From: Sphingopyxis sp.
Lineage (GTDB): Bacteria; Pseudomonadota; Alphaproteobacteria; Sphingomonadales; Sphingomonadaceae
DNA length: 21,311 bases
Assembly: GCA_026125835.1 (NCBI GenBank)
Contig: JAHCKJ010000010.1
Coordinates: 1 to 21,311 of the forward strand
Direction: 5' to 3'
Part shown: positions 1 through 7,200 of the stretch, piece by piece
How positions within the stretch are numbered: the stretch's first letter is position 1
How the letters are laid out: each line of letters starts with the position of its first letter
Made by a program: the position numbers and the translations under genes
The notes under the pieces: model-generated
Seen by the model: the letters and a program-made list of their open reading frames with translations, nothing else
Told to the model about the DNA's origin: nothing
Database searches by the model: none

Positions 1-983
1 ACCTGCTGCTGCGGCGCGGCGGGCTCGACGCGCTGGGCGATTTCCCAGGCGCTGACGGGCTTGCGGCTGTTGTCGGGGGTCTCAGCAAGCGCCGCGTCAT
101 AGGCAAGCCGTTCCTGGCGGTCGTAAAAGCGCGCGCGCTTGAGCCGCTTCGACAAGGTGAGGAACGGGTTGTCGGCGGTCGGGCCGGCAATCGCCATCGC
201 TTCGTGACGGCCCATGCTGCCGTGCGGCGCCGCCGCAAAAGCCGGCGTGCTGCGCGGTGCGACGGGCGCCGGGGCGCGCGCCGTTAAGGCGGGCGTCACA
301 TCGGCATCGCGGCCGATATCCATCCGGGCTGCGACCGGTTGCGGGTGATCGACGGCTGCATAGCGTTCGACCGGGCTTGACCGGCGACGGCGTGCGATCA
401 TCAGGCCCGCGCCGCCGAGGCCGAGCAGTGCGGCGATACCGCCGACGATTTCCCAAGGAAAGTCACCGGTCGTGGCCGCAGCTTCGGCCGGGACCAGCGG
501 GGCATCGGCCATCACGTCGGCGGTCGGCACGACGGGATTTGCCGCGACGGGAGCGATTTCCATCGTCGAGGCCGCATCGGTCGTCTCGTCGGCAGCGACG
601 ACCGGGGTCGCAGCTGTCGGTGCGGGCGCCGCGGCGGCAGCGCGCGACGGTGCGCGGGCGGTCCGGGCGACGGGCGGCGCCGCTTCGGCGCGTTCAGCCG
701 CCGGCGCAACTGTGGTTTCGGATTGCGGCAGGTTGAGGGGAAGGCGGATGACCGGCGCCGGGGCGGGCAAAACTGCCTGCGGCGTCATGACCGGCGCCGA
801 GGCCACCGGTTCGGCGACGGTGCGCGGGGTTTGGGTGGTCGGCGCCGGGGTGGTCGGCGCCGCGACGGGCGGAGTCATCGTGATCGTCGGCGCTTCCTGG
901 GCGAAAGCGGCGGGGGTGGACAGGACCAGGAACGCGGCAATCGCGCTCGAGGCGGGGCGGGGGAGAGCGATATTCTTCATCAT
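1..983 (-). CDS. Secreted/membrane-anchored Pro/Ala-rich protein, unknown function (3' end outside window)
   Basis: The reading frame is open from the start codon at 983 to the window edge (327 codons) with no stop. An N-terminal signal peptide is visible (hydrophobic stretch about residues 11-28, cut near AFA-QE). A long low-complexity Ala/Pro/Thr/Val region (about 30-170) follows, then one transmembrane helix (about 177-196, beginning FPWEIVGGIAALLGLGG) ended by an Arg cluster (RRRR). A cytoplasmic-looking basic part with the segment NPFLTLSKRLKRARFYDRQE (about 272-291) comes after it. The helix-plus-Arg pattern resembles LPXTG/PEP-CTERM-type anchors, but here it lies in the middle of the protein, so a sorting function is not supported. 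Two consecutive ATG codons (983 and 980) could start it. I do not recognise a named family; the most likely role is an envelope or structural protein. The gene is certain from composition and signal peptide; the function is unknown. Confidence 0.75.
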   Translation of the reverse strand, partial: MMKNIALPRPASSAIAAFLVLSTPAAFAQEAPTITMTPPVAAPTTPAPTTQTPRTVAEPVASAPVMTPQAVLPAPAPVIRLPLNLPQSETTVAPAAERAEAAPPVARTARAPSRAAAAAPAPTAATPVVAADETTDAASTMEIAPVAANPVVPTADVMADAPLVPAEAAATTGDFPWEIVGGIAALLGLGGAGLMIARRRRSSPVERYAAVDHPQPVAARMDIGRDADVTPALTARAPAPVAPRSTPAFAAAPHGSMGRHEAMAIAGPTADNPFLTLSKRLKRARFYDRQERLAYDAALAETPDNSRKPVSAWEIAQRVEPAAPQQQ

Positions 984-1005
984 CGTGAACAGGAAACGAG
1001 CCGTG

Positions 1006-1040
1006 GCGGAAAAGCGCTGCCGAAAACGGCGATTTTCCGC
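1006..1040. other. Inverted repeat in the 984-1124 gap (possible leader hairpin)
   Basis: GCGGAAAA (1006-1013) is perfectly complementary to TTTTCCGC (1033-1040), with an inner GCCG/CGGC pair closing an AAAA loop. It lies between the end of the PLP enzyme gene and the start of the minus-strand membrane protein. No U-run follows on the minus strand, so it is not a convincing intrinsic terminator; it could be a leader hairpin of the downstream gene. Nothing else is clear in this 141-nt gap apart from an AT-rich patch near 1071-1080. Confidence 0.4.
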
Positions 1041-1124
1041 GACGAGTCGTGGTCGCGAGGCGACTGGATGAATTATTAGGCGATCCGGGCGGTGGATTCC
1101 GTCGCCGGTGCGCCTATCCGGTCG

Positions 1125-2651
1125 TCAAGCTGACGGGACGAGCTCGCCACTGGCGAGGCAGGTGTCGGCTGCCGATGAAATTGCCGCGCCGACGACCGCC
1201 ATGTCGCGCTCCAGGCGCTCGTCGAGCGCGACGGGGGGCAGCGCCGCCAGTTCGGCGATCATCGGCATCGACAGCGACAGTCGCAACGTCCCGGCCGACC
1301 GACCATCGGCCAGCCGGTGCGACTTCACCGGTTGACCCAGCCGCACTTCGCGACCGAACCGCGCGTGGGAATGGCGGGCGATGTCCGCATGCATTCGCTT
1401 TGCGGTGTCGAAATCGCAGTCAGGCCACCGCTTCGACAGGTCAAAGGTGCGCAGCGTTTCGCTCGCCAGGCACGACGCGCCCCCGGCGCCCGGCACCTCG
1501 CCGAGCCCGAGCTGCTTCACAAGGTGCGTCGCGTGGTGGTTGAAGCGGGCGATGACGTGCGTAACGCTGTCCGCCGGCAACGCGCCGAAGCGTTCGATTT
1601 CGACGAGGGCGGCCTGCAGGCGCAGGAGCAGACCCGGATTGGACAGGTCTTGCAAGCAATCCGCGCCGGGCCAGCCGGTCGGCCATTCGGCCCGCGCCGC
1701 GAGACGGCGAAAGCCCGTCGGCAGCGGCCGCGCGCGGCGTTGAACCGCCACCGGAACGAGCGCGAAACCGCTGAATGGCGGTCCGCCGGCAAATTTCGAG
1801 CCGGTCATCAGGACGATACAGCCGATATCGAGATAGCGGCGGATAACGCCGGGGGTGATCCGCAACTGGCAGGCGTCGACCACGATGGTGGCGTTGCCGC
1901 CGAACCGCGCCGCCATCGCTTCGACATCGGTCAACCCGGGCAGGGTCAGACCCGATTTCGAGCCGTGGACGACGTGGACGACCGCCTGCCGGCCGCCGAC
2001 AACAGCACGGTCGACGTGCCGCGACAATTCGGTGGCCACCGCCGCCGAACTGCGCGGCAGCCCGTTTTCATCGCGCACCGCGACGTCGATCAATTCGACG
2101 TCGGCAAAGGCCGGATCGATCGCGGTTTGCGCGACGACGCGCGCGCCGGTCGCGGTCCGTTCGGCGAAAAAGCGCCCCGCGGCGCTGTGAACGCACCCGC
2201 TGCCGACCTCGTCGCGGCCGAGCAGAACCGCCGTCAGTGGCCGCGTGCCGGGCGCCGCTGCCAGCCCGACATATTCGAGGTCGGTCCCCGACGCGGCCAA
2301 GACGATCGCGGTTTCCCGCGCCCGATCATGAAGGCCGAAACAGTCGGCCAGCCGGGCGCGCAGCATTTGCAGCGCATCGGTATAGGCGGACGGGGACAGC
2401 GGTTGGTCGAGGCGGCCCTGCCAATCGGCCATCAGCATCTGGAACGCGTGGGCCGATATGCTGCTGATCGTCGAGGAGCCATAGGCCAGCGCGTCGCTGG
2501 GCATTGCGCTGGCATGATATTGGTTGCGCCCCTGCGCATCGAGATGAAGGCGCGCGTCGCCGCCGCCGACAATGGCCGCCACGAGGCGGGTCGCGTCGAG
2601 TGCGTGCGACCGCGGCGGCGCTGGATCGAAGCTTTTGGGGGCGAGCAGCAT
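1125..2651 (-). CDS. PLP-dependent enzyme, fold type I (class V aminotransferase/desulfurase-like), unknown substrate
   Basis: The protein is about 508 residues. Numbered from the upstream TTG (2666), a central cofactor site is visible. VDACQ (Asp264) should bind the pyridine nitrogen of PLP. GSKFAGGPPFSG (Lys291) carries the likely Schiff-base lysine, in the arrangement seen in class V aminotransferases and cysteine desulfurases. SGTDLEYVG (126-134) looks like the phosphate-binding loop. I start it at ATG 2651, because the TTG at 2666 has no Shine-Dalgarno sequence; a weak GGA lies 10 nt before the ATG. It is divergent from an ATP-grasp ligase and a nucleotidyltransferase, which suggests a shared small-molecule pathway (inference). 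The reaction is not predictable from sequence: decarboxylase, transaminase and lyase are all possible. Confidence 0.75.
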   Translation of the reverse strand: MLLAPKSFDPAPPRSHALDATRLVAAIVGGGDARLHLDAQGRNQYHASAMPSDALAYGSSTISSISAHAFQMLMADWQGRLDQPLSPSAYTDALQMLRARLADCFGLHDRARETAIVLAASGTDLEYVGLAAAPGTRPLTAVLLGRDEVGSGCVHSAAGRFFAERTATGARVVAQTAIDPAFADVELIDVAVRDENGLPRSSAAVATELSRHVDRAVVGGRQAVVHVVHGSKSGLTLPGLTDVEAMAARFGGNATIVVDACQLRITPGVIRRYLDIGCIVLMTGSKFAGGPPFSGFALVPVAVQRRARPLPTGFRRLAARAEWPTGWPGADCLQDLSNPGLLLRLQAALVEIERFGALPADSVTHVIARFNHHATHLVKQLGLGEVPGAGGASCLASETLRTFDLSKRWPDCDFDTAKRMHADIARHSHARFGREVRLGQPVKSHRLADGRSAGTLRLSLSMPMIAELAALPPVALDERLERDMAVVGAAISSAADTCLASGELVPSA

Positions 2652-2666
2652 GGAATGTGCGTCCAA

Positions 2667-2787
2667 TGGCAGAAGGGAGGCGTTGTCGCAGCGTAACGGC
2701 CAAAGATGACAGTGATTTTGCCTTTTCGTTTCAGTCTCGTCACCAAAAGGTCATCGAGATGAAACCTGGCTGTGGTGAATCCGTCCG
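2667..2787. promoter_or_regulatory. Divergent intergenic region between PLP enzyme and ATP-grasp ligase
   Basis: This gap must hold the promoters of both divergent genes. It is locally AT-richer (about 2700-2765) than its surroundings. It contains a perfect hexamer inverted repeat, GATGAC near 2704 and GTCATC near 2752, widely spaced. No convincing -35/-10 pair could be assigned on either strand. Confidence 0.4.
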
Positions 2788-3816
2788 ATGCGAACCAACG
2801 ACCTGCGCCCGACAAAGTTACCCGGCCGCTTGCGCGATACGCAGCGGCTGATGTTCATCGCCAAACACGCCAAATGGACCGGCGGACTTCATCCTGACGA
2901 CGGCAACCATGCCGTCTATCACCGCGAAACGCGCGAGATACTGGAGGGTTTGGGCATTCCACTGCTCGTCGCCGACGACTATTCGGCGCTGTTCGCACGG
3001 CCCGAGGCCGATTTTGTCTTTCCGCTCCTCAATCGCGGCGGCTTTTTCAACAGCGAGATGTTGCTGCCTTTGCTCTGCAACCGGCTCGGCCTCCCCTATG
3101 TGGGCGCCTCGCCCATCGTTCGCGGGCTCTCGGACGACAAGCATCTCACGAAGCTGGAGGCCGCGGCGCGCGGTGTGCCGACGGCGGCCTGGGCGTTGTT
3201 CCGCCGCGGCGCGCCGGTCGATGTGGCGCGTTGTCCGCCGGCCGCGCGCTGGGTGATCAAGCCGAACAACAGTTCGGCGTCATGGGGTATCCGCGACGCG
3301 CACAGCCGCAGCGAGGTGGCGCAGGCGATCGCCGAAGTTCATGCGCTCGATCATGATGCGCTCGTCGAGCCGTTCATCGGCGGTAGCGACGTCGAGGTGC
3401 CGGTCATCACGATCGACGGCGAGCCCGCGATGTTGCCGATGATGATCTTCGAACAGGCGGACCCCGCCCATTTGCGCACCTATCAGGAAAAGCGCGACCT
3501 GGTCGATCGCAGCGCCAAATACAGCCTGAAACTGCTCGACGACGCGGCGATGCGCGGGCAGTTGCTGGCCTATACCCGGAAGATGGCCGATGTTTTCCGG
3601 CCCTTCGATTACGGTCGCTTCGAGTTTCGCGTCGATTTCGCCACCGGCGAAATCCGGCTGCTCGAGGTCAATCTGAACTGCAATCTGTGGTCCGAAAAGG
3701 TGTTCGGCCGTGCCGCGGTCGCGGCGGGTTTCAGCCAGGCGGACCTGATCGAGACGATCGTCGCCGAAAGCATGATCCGCCAGCTGGTCGGTTTCGCGCG
3801 CAGGGACGCCGCGTGA
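2788..3816 (+). CDS. ATP-grasp ligase, D-Ala-D-Ala ligase-like
   Basis: The 342-residue protein has the ATP-grasp layout of the D-Ala-D-Ala ligase/carboxylate-amine ligase group. DDKHLTK (116-122) matches the DKxxTK element that begins the central domain. RWVIKPNNSSASWGI (154-168) holds the ATP-binding lysine and glycine-rich loop. VEPFIGGSDVEVPV (193-206) matches the VExFIxGxE strand. LLEVNLNCN (291-299) supplies the metal-binding Glu and Asn of the usual E-(V/I)-N motif. Such enzymes activate a carboxylate as acyl phosphate and join it to an amine or thiol. It is unlikely to be the cell-wall Ddl, since it is linked to a PLP enzyme and a nucleotidyltransferase and lies far from the division cluster. 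The ATG at 2788 has a weak ribosome site; ATG 2851 is an alternative start. Its stop overlaps the next start (GTGA), so the two are translationally coupled. Confidence 0.8.
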   Translation: MRTNDLRPTKLPGRLRDTQRLMFIAKHAKWTGGLHPDDGNHAVYHRETREILEGLGIPLLVADDYSALFARPEADFVFPLLNRGGFFNSEMLLPLLCNRLGLPYVGASPIVRGLSDDKHLTKLEAAARGVPTAAWALFRRGAPVDVARCPPAARWVIKPNNSSASWGIRDAHSRSEVAQAIAEVHALDHDALVEPFIGGSDVEVPVITIDGEPAMLPMMIFEQADPAHLRTYQEKRDLVDRSAKYSLKLLDDAAMRGQLLAYTRKMADVFRPFDYGRFEFRVDFATGEIRLLEVNLNCNLWSEKVFGRAAVAAGFSQADLIETIVAESMIRQLVGFARRDAA

Positions 3817-4673
3817 CGGGGTCGATCCTGATTCTGGCGGGGCGTCGCCCGGGTGCGGTCGATGCGCTCGCCGCGGCGCACCGCGTGGACGACAAATGCC
3901 TGGTACCCGTTGCCGGCCGCCCGATGATCGCGCATGTGCTGGCAAGCGCGGCCGCCAGCGGCGCCGAACGCGTGATCATATCGACGCATCACGCCGCCTT
4001 GCCGGCCGATCTCGACGACCCGGTGGTGGCATCGCTGGGCGAGCGATTGGTCGTGGTCCCCGCGACCGGCAATCTTGCCGATTCGGTGCTGGCCGCGGCG
4101 GGCGAGGCGCGCTTTCCGCTCCTGATAACCACCGCCGACAATTGCCTGCTGACGCCCGAGACGATCGCCGAGATCGATGCCGAGGCGCGGCGGCTCGACG
4201 TCGAAGCGGGGGTGGCGCTCGCGCGGCGCGAGGATGTGCTCGCGGTGCATCCCGAGGGACAGCGGCGTTTCTACGAATTTTCCGACGTGGCGGTATCGAA
4301 CTGCAACGCATACTGGATCGGTCATCGCGGCGCGCTCAAGGCCGCCGAGGCGTTTCGCGGTGGCGGCCAGTTCGTCAAGAAACCGGTGCGCGTGATGCAG
4401 GCCTTCGGACTGGTCAACCTGTTGCGGTTCCGGTTCGGGCTCGGCCCGATCCACCATATTTTTGCGCGCATCTCGCGCAAGCTGAAGGTCGATATCGCCC
4501 CGTTGATCGTAAGCAACGGGGCGACCGCGATCGATGTCGACAATGAACGCTCGCTCCGCGTGACCGAGGCGTTGATGGCGCGGCGCGGGGCGGTCAGTCC
4601 GCCACCCAGTTACCGTGAAACCCAGGCGGCACCCGGTGCGGCAGGTGCACGACGGCTTGCGGCGGCCCGCTGA
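3813..4673 (+). CDS. MobA/IspD-like nucleotidyltransferase (NTP transferase family)
   Basis: The 286-residue protein starts at GTG 3813, which overlaps the stop of the ATP-grasp gene by four bases; this coupling decides the start. The N-terminal half is a Rossmann-like NTP transferase domain. It has LAGR near residues 8-11, then KCLVPVAGRPMIAHVL (28-43) as in MobA, GlmU and IspD proteins, and TTADN (106-110) in the place of the metal-binding aspartate. The family moves a nucleoside monophosphate from an NTP to a phosphorylated acceptor or cofactor. The C-terminal 130 residues, which include a hydrophobic basic region around residues 190-225, are not typical of MobA and may fix the acceptor. 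The last 26 codons lie antisense to the end of the carotenoid oxygenase gene and encode an Ala/Pro/Arg-rich tail, which looks like a passive extension. Confidence 0.75.
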   Translation: MTGSILILAGRRPGAVDALAAAHRVDDKCLVPVAGRPMIAHVLASAAASGAERVIISTHHAALPADLDDPVVASLGERLVVVPATGNLADSVLAAAGEARFPLLITTADNCLLTPETIAEIDAEARRLDVEAGVALARREDVLAVHPEGQRRFYEFSDVAVSNCNAYWIGHRGALKAAEAFRGGGQFVKKPVRVMQAFGLVNLLRFRFGLGPIHHIFARISRKLKVDIAPLIVSNGATAIDVDNERSLRVTEALMARRGAVSPPPSYRETQAAPGAAGARRLAAAR

Positions 4674-6036
4674 AGTCATCGGCGTTCAGGATATGGAGCG
4701 CGGTCGTTTCGTCGTCCATGTTCACGACGAGGCCGATCAGCCAGCCGTCATCCTCGGCGCCGTCGTCGCGGCGCGGGACGAACACAAACTCGCCGGGGTG
4801 ATGGCCGGGACCGAAATCGCGGACCGCGGTGGTGCCTTCGGTCAAATCGTGGCGGAACAGCCGCGTGTCGGCGATCTCCATCTCGCTGCTGACCCGGTCG
4901 GGTAGCGCCACCGAATAGATGTACTGATAGGAACGCGTCGTCAGCCGTTCGTCATAGCGGGGAAATTCCTGCTGATGGTCGTGGATGACGGTGCGGGTCG
5001 TGGTTCCCGCCGCCGGGTCGATCGTCCAGCGTTCCATGCGCGACCGCTCGCTGTCCGGGCCGCGTTTCGACGTCGCGAACATGGTTTCGTGCGCGACCAC
5101 GTCGACGATCACCTTGCCGTCGCCGGTTTCATAGGCGTTGGCGGGGTGAAAGACATAGCAGGGTTCGACCGGCACCCAAATGATGCTGTCGCCGGCACCG
5201 CCGCGCGGCAGCAGGCCGACGCGGGCGGGATGGGCATCGTTCCAGGCATAGGGGAAGCGATAGCCGCCGAGCAGCATCTTCATCGAAAAGGTGACCGGCA
5301 GGTCGAGAACGAGCACATAATTTTCGGTGATCGCGCAGTCATGGATCGACGGCCCGTCGCTGACCGCAATCGCTTCCTCGCGAATGACCTGGGCGTCCTT
5401 GTCGAGCACGACGTGCCAGACCTTGTTCGGCTCGTCGCCGCGATAGGTGACGGCGTGGGTTTCGCCGGTGACCGGATCGTGGTGCGGGTGCGCGGTGTAG
5501 GCACCGGCAAGCGTGCCGTCGAAGGGGTTGTGCGCGATGGTGGCGAGCTCGTAATCGAGTTCGACCGGCTTGCCGCCTGCCTCGACGATCGCGAAGGTGC
5601 GGCCGGCCAAGCCGACGACATTGGTGTTCGGCGCGTCGTTGCGCCCTTCGCGCGGGCCGGGGGGCAGCGGTTCGCCCAACGCGGCGCAGGCTTCGCTGCC
5701 GCGCACCCAGCGGTTGCGGTACCAGTCCGCCTTTCCGTTCGCGATGCGGATGCCGTGGACCATCCCGGCGCCGGTGAACCAGTGATAGCTTGCAGGATCG
5801 GGCGCGACCGCGGGATTGGGGCCGTTGCGCAGGTAACGCCCGGTCAGCGCGGCGGGAATTTCGCCGTCGACGCGGAGCGATTCCAGCGTCAGTTCGTCGG
5901 TCATCGGGGTGTGGATGCCGGTCAGATAGGGGTGCGCGCCGGTTGGGCGGGGGAGCCGTTTGCGGTTGAAATCGGCGACCTTTCCGATGCCTTTGACCAC
6001 CGCGCTGCGGATGAGGGTTTCGACATTGCTGGGCAT
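4594..6036 (-). CDS. Carotenoid/apocarotenoid cleavage oxygenase (RPE65 family)
   Basis: The 480-residue length fits the carotenoid cleavage dioxygenase/lignostilbene dioxygenase family, non-haem Fe(II) enzymes that cleave a C=C bond with O2. All four iron-ligand histidines are present in family context: TAHPHHDP (H183), GPSIHDCAITENY (H232), YVFHPANAYE (H297) and RVPPGFHGNWV (H474) near the C-terminus. LRNGPNP near residue 69 and WFTGAGMVHG (86-95) are also typical of the N-terminal propeller blades. The ATG at 6036 is preceded by an AAAGGA ribosome site. The start lies 19 nt after the stop of the small membrane protein gene, so they are probably co-transcribed. The substrate (carotenoid, apocarotenal or stilbene) cannot be told from sequence. 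The intact, highly conserved C-terminus means the 80-nt convergent overlap with the nucleotidyltransferase gene is real. Confidence 0.93.
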   Translation of the reverse strand: MPSNVETLIRSAVVKGIGKVADFNRKRLPRPTGAHPYLTGIHTPMTDELTLESLRVDGEIPAALTGRYLRNGPNPAVAPDPASYHWFTGAGMVHGIRIANGKADWYRNRWVRGSEACAALGEPLPPGPREGRNDAPNTNVVGLAGRTFAIVEAGGKPVELDYELATIAHNPFDGTLAGAYTAHPHHDPVTGETHAVTYRGDEPNKVWHVVLDKDAQVIREEAIAVSDGPSIHDCAITENYVLVLDLPVTFSMKMLLGGYRFPYAWNDAHPARVGLLPRGGAGDSIIWVPVEPCYVFHPANAYETGDGKVIVDVVAHETMFATSKRGPDSERSRMERWTIDPAAGTTTRTVIHDHQQEFPRYDERLTTRSYQYIYSVALPDRVSSEMEIADTRLFRHDLTEGTTAVRDFGPGHHPGEFVFVPRRDDGAEDDGWLIGLVVNMDDETTALHILNADDFSGPPQAVVHLPHRVPPGFHGNWVAD

Positions 6037-6055
6037 GGCAAAGGTCCTTTCTGGT

Positions 6056-6424
6056 TCAATTCACAATGATGTCGGTCGCGGTTGCGGCGGTTGCCAGCAG
6101 CAAGAGCAAGCCGCCGGGGTGCGGCCGGCGCAGGGCGACAAGATTTCCGATCGCCGAGGATATGAAGACGATCATCGCGACATAGGCGATCAGGTCGGGG
6201 CCGCCCTGGATGCGGTTGAGGACGACGCCGACGCCCAATGCCGCCCACGCGACCGACGGCATATGGAACAGCGCGCGGGTGATGTTGCGCATCGCGGACG
6301 CCTGCAAAACGCCTCCCGCCGCCTCGCGAAACAGCGGCACCAGAATGACGCGCTCGCTGATGATCGAATGGGCGACAGCCACGACGACGGCCAATGTTGC
6401 GGCAAGGGCCGACCAGATCATCAT
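6056..6424 (-). CDS. Small four-helix membrane protein, unknown function
   Basis: This 122-residue, strongly hydrophobic protein has about four predicted transmembrane helices (roughly residues 3-22, 47-68, 76-97 and 100-118). Polar loops with REAAGG and RNITRALFH separate the first two. The start at ATG 6424 (or ATG 6421) is supported by GGAGG five to eight nt upstream. The frame stays open further upstream, antisense to the TetR gene, but that part has no support. It is the first gene of a two-gene operon with the carotenoid oxygenase and is divergent from a TetR regulator. A role in handling or sensing a lipophilic substrate of the oxygenase is possible but only inferred from position. I do not recognise the family. 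Confidence 0.7.
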   Translation of the reverse strand: MMIWSALAATLAVVVAVAHSIISERVILVPLFREAAGGVLQASAMRNITRALFHMPSVAWAALGVGVVLNRIQGGPDLIAYVAMIVFISSAIGNLVALRRPHPGGLLLLLATAATATDIIVN

Positions 6425-6488
6425 TGAAGCCTCCACCCTGCGGAAGTTGCCAAACTTGTCACCGGCGGGCTTGCGCCGCCGACTCGGA

Positions 6489-6534
6489 ATGTTTACGGTG
6501 CCAACATGATCGAACAAGATAACAGTGTCAACAT
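6489..6534. promoter_or_regulatory. Candidate TetR operator and divergent promoter at the start of the regulator gene
   Basis: A 19-bp imperfect palindrome at 6489-6507 has perfect outer arms ATGTT and AACAT and overlaps the start codon of the TetR gene. Its right half, GTGCCAACAT (6498-6507), recurs as GTGTCAACAT at 6525-6534. On the minus strand a perfect TTGACA (6526-6531) is followed after 17 nt by CATGTT (6503-6508), a plausible -35/-10 pair for the membrane protein and oxygenase operon. Repressor binding here would block both directions. The repeats are seen; binding is inferred. Confidence 0.4.
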
Positions 6535-7117
6535 AAAAGGCGACGGGGCCAAGGCGGCGGGCGCCTATCATCATGGCGACCTGCGCGCGGCGGTGATCGC
6601 GGCGGGGCTGAAGCGGCTGGAAGCGGGCGACGGCGGCGAGCTGGGGCTGCGTGCGCTGGCGCGCGATGTCGGGGTCAGCGCAACCGCGCTTTACCGCCAT
6701 TTCCCCGACAAGGAAGCGCTGCTCGATGCGCTCGCCGACGAGGGACTGCGACGGCTTGGCGCGCGACAGGCGCAGGCGTGGCTGAAGGCGGGAGGCGGAC
6801 GCAACGGGTTCAAGGCGACGGGGACGACCTATGTCCGTTTTGCCCATGACGAGCCCGCATTGTTCCGGCTGAGCTTTACGCGGCAGATGTCGGCGCGCCA
6901 CGCCAATGTCGGCGGCGACGGCGGCGAAGTTGCCTATAATTTGCTCCGCGCGGGGGTCGGCGAGGCGTTGCCGGGGGTCGAGAACCCCGACCGCGCGGCA
7001 TTGCACGCGTGGGCGCTGGTCCACGGGCTGGCGATGCTGATCCTCGACCGGCGGCTGGAGTGGGACGAAGCGATGGTCGAAGAGGTTGTCGGGCTGACCT
7101 TTGGCGGCATTGCCTGA
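6506..7117 (+). CDS. TetR/AcrR-family transcriptional regulator (WHG-type C-terminal domain)
   Basis: The 203-residue protein matches TetR length. The N-terminal DNA-binding domain begins with YHHGDLRAAVIAAGL (about 21-35), typical of the subgroup with a WHG-type ligand domain. Its helix-turn-helix is LRALARDVGVSATALYRHF (about 48-66), followed by PDKEALLDAL. The C-terminal part holds FAHDEPALFRLSF and HAWALVHGLAMLIL, typical of the ligand/dimer domain. There is no clear ribosome site before ATG 6506, and a candidate operator overlaps the start, so weak or leaderless translation with autorepression is plausible. It is divergent from the small membrane protein and carotenoid oxygenase, so it most likely represses that operon in response to a hydrophobic ligand (inference). 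Confidence 0.88.
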   Translation: MIEQDNSVNIKGDGAKAAGAYHHGDLRAAVIAAGLKRLEAGDGGELGLRALARDVGVSATALYRHFPDKEALLDALADEGLRRLGARQAQAWLKAGGGRNGFKATGTTYVRFAHDEPALFRLSFTRQMSARHANVGGDGGEVAYNLLRAGVGEALPGVENPDRAALHAWALVHGLAMLILDRRLEWDEAMVEEVVGLTFGGIA

Positions 7118-7200
7118 CCAAGTGACGTCGCGGCGAAGCCGCAGATTGGCAGCGCCGATAAATTAGCGGTTTCTTACCCACTTTTCGGCTAGTTGGGGCC

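Noticed and set aside
1317..2696. 459-codon plus-strand frame antisense to the PLP enzyme gene
   Set aside because: It is Arg/Ala/Gly-rich with no motif, and the opposite strand carries clear catalytic motifs; long antisense frames are common at this GC content.
4975..6069. 364-codon plus-strand frame antisense to the carotenoid oxygenase
   Set aside because: The opposite strand has all four iron-ligand histidines; this frame has no family features.
6425..7024. Upstream extension of the small membrane protein frame across the TetR gene (minus strand)
   Set aside because: The extension is antisense to the TetR helix-turn-helix coding region and is Arg-rich; a good ribosome site supports the start at 6424.
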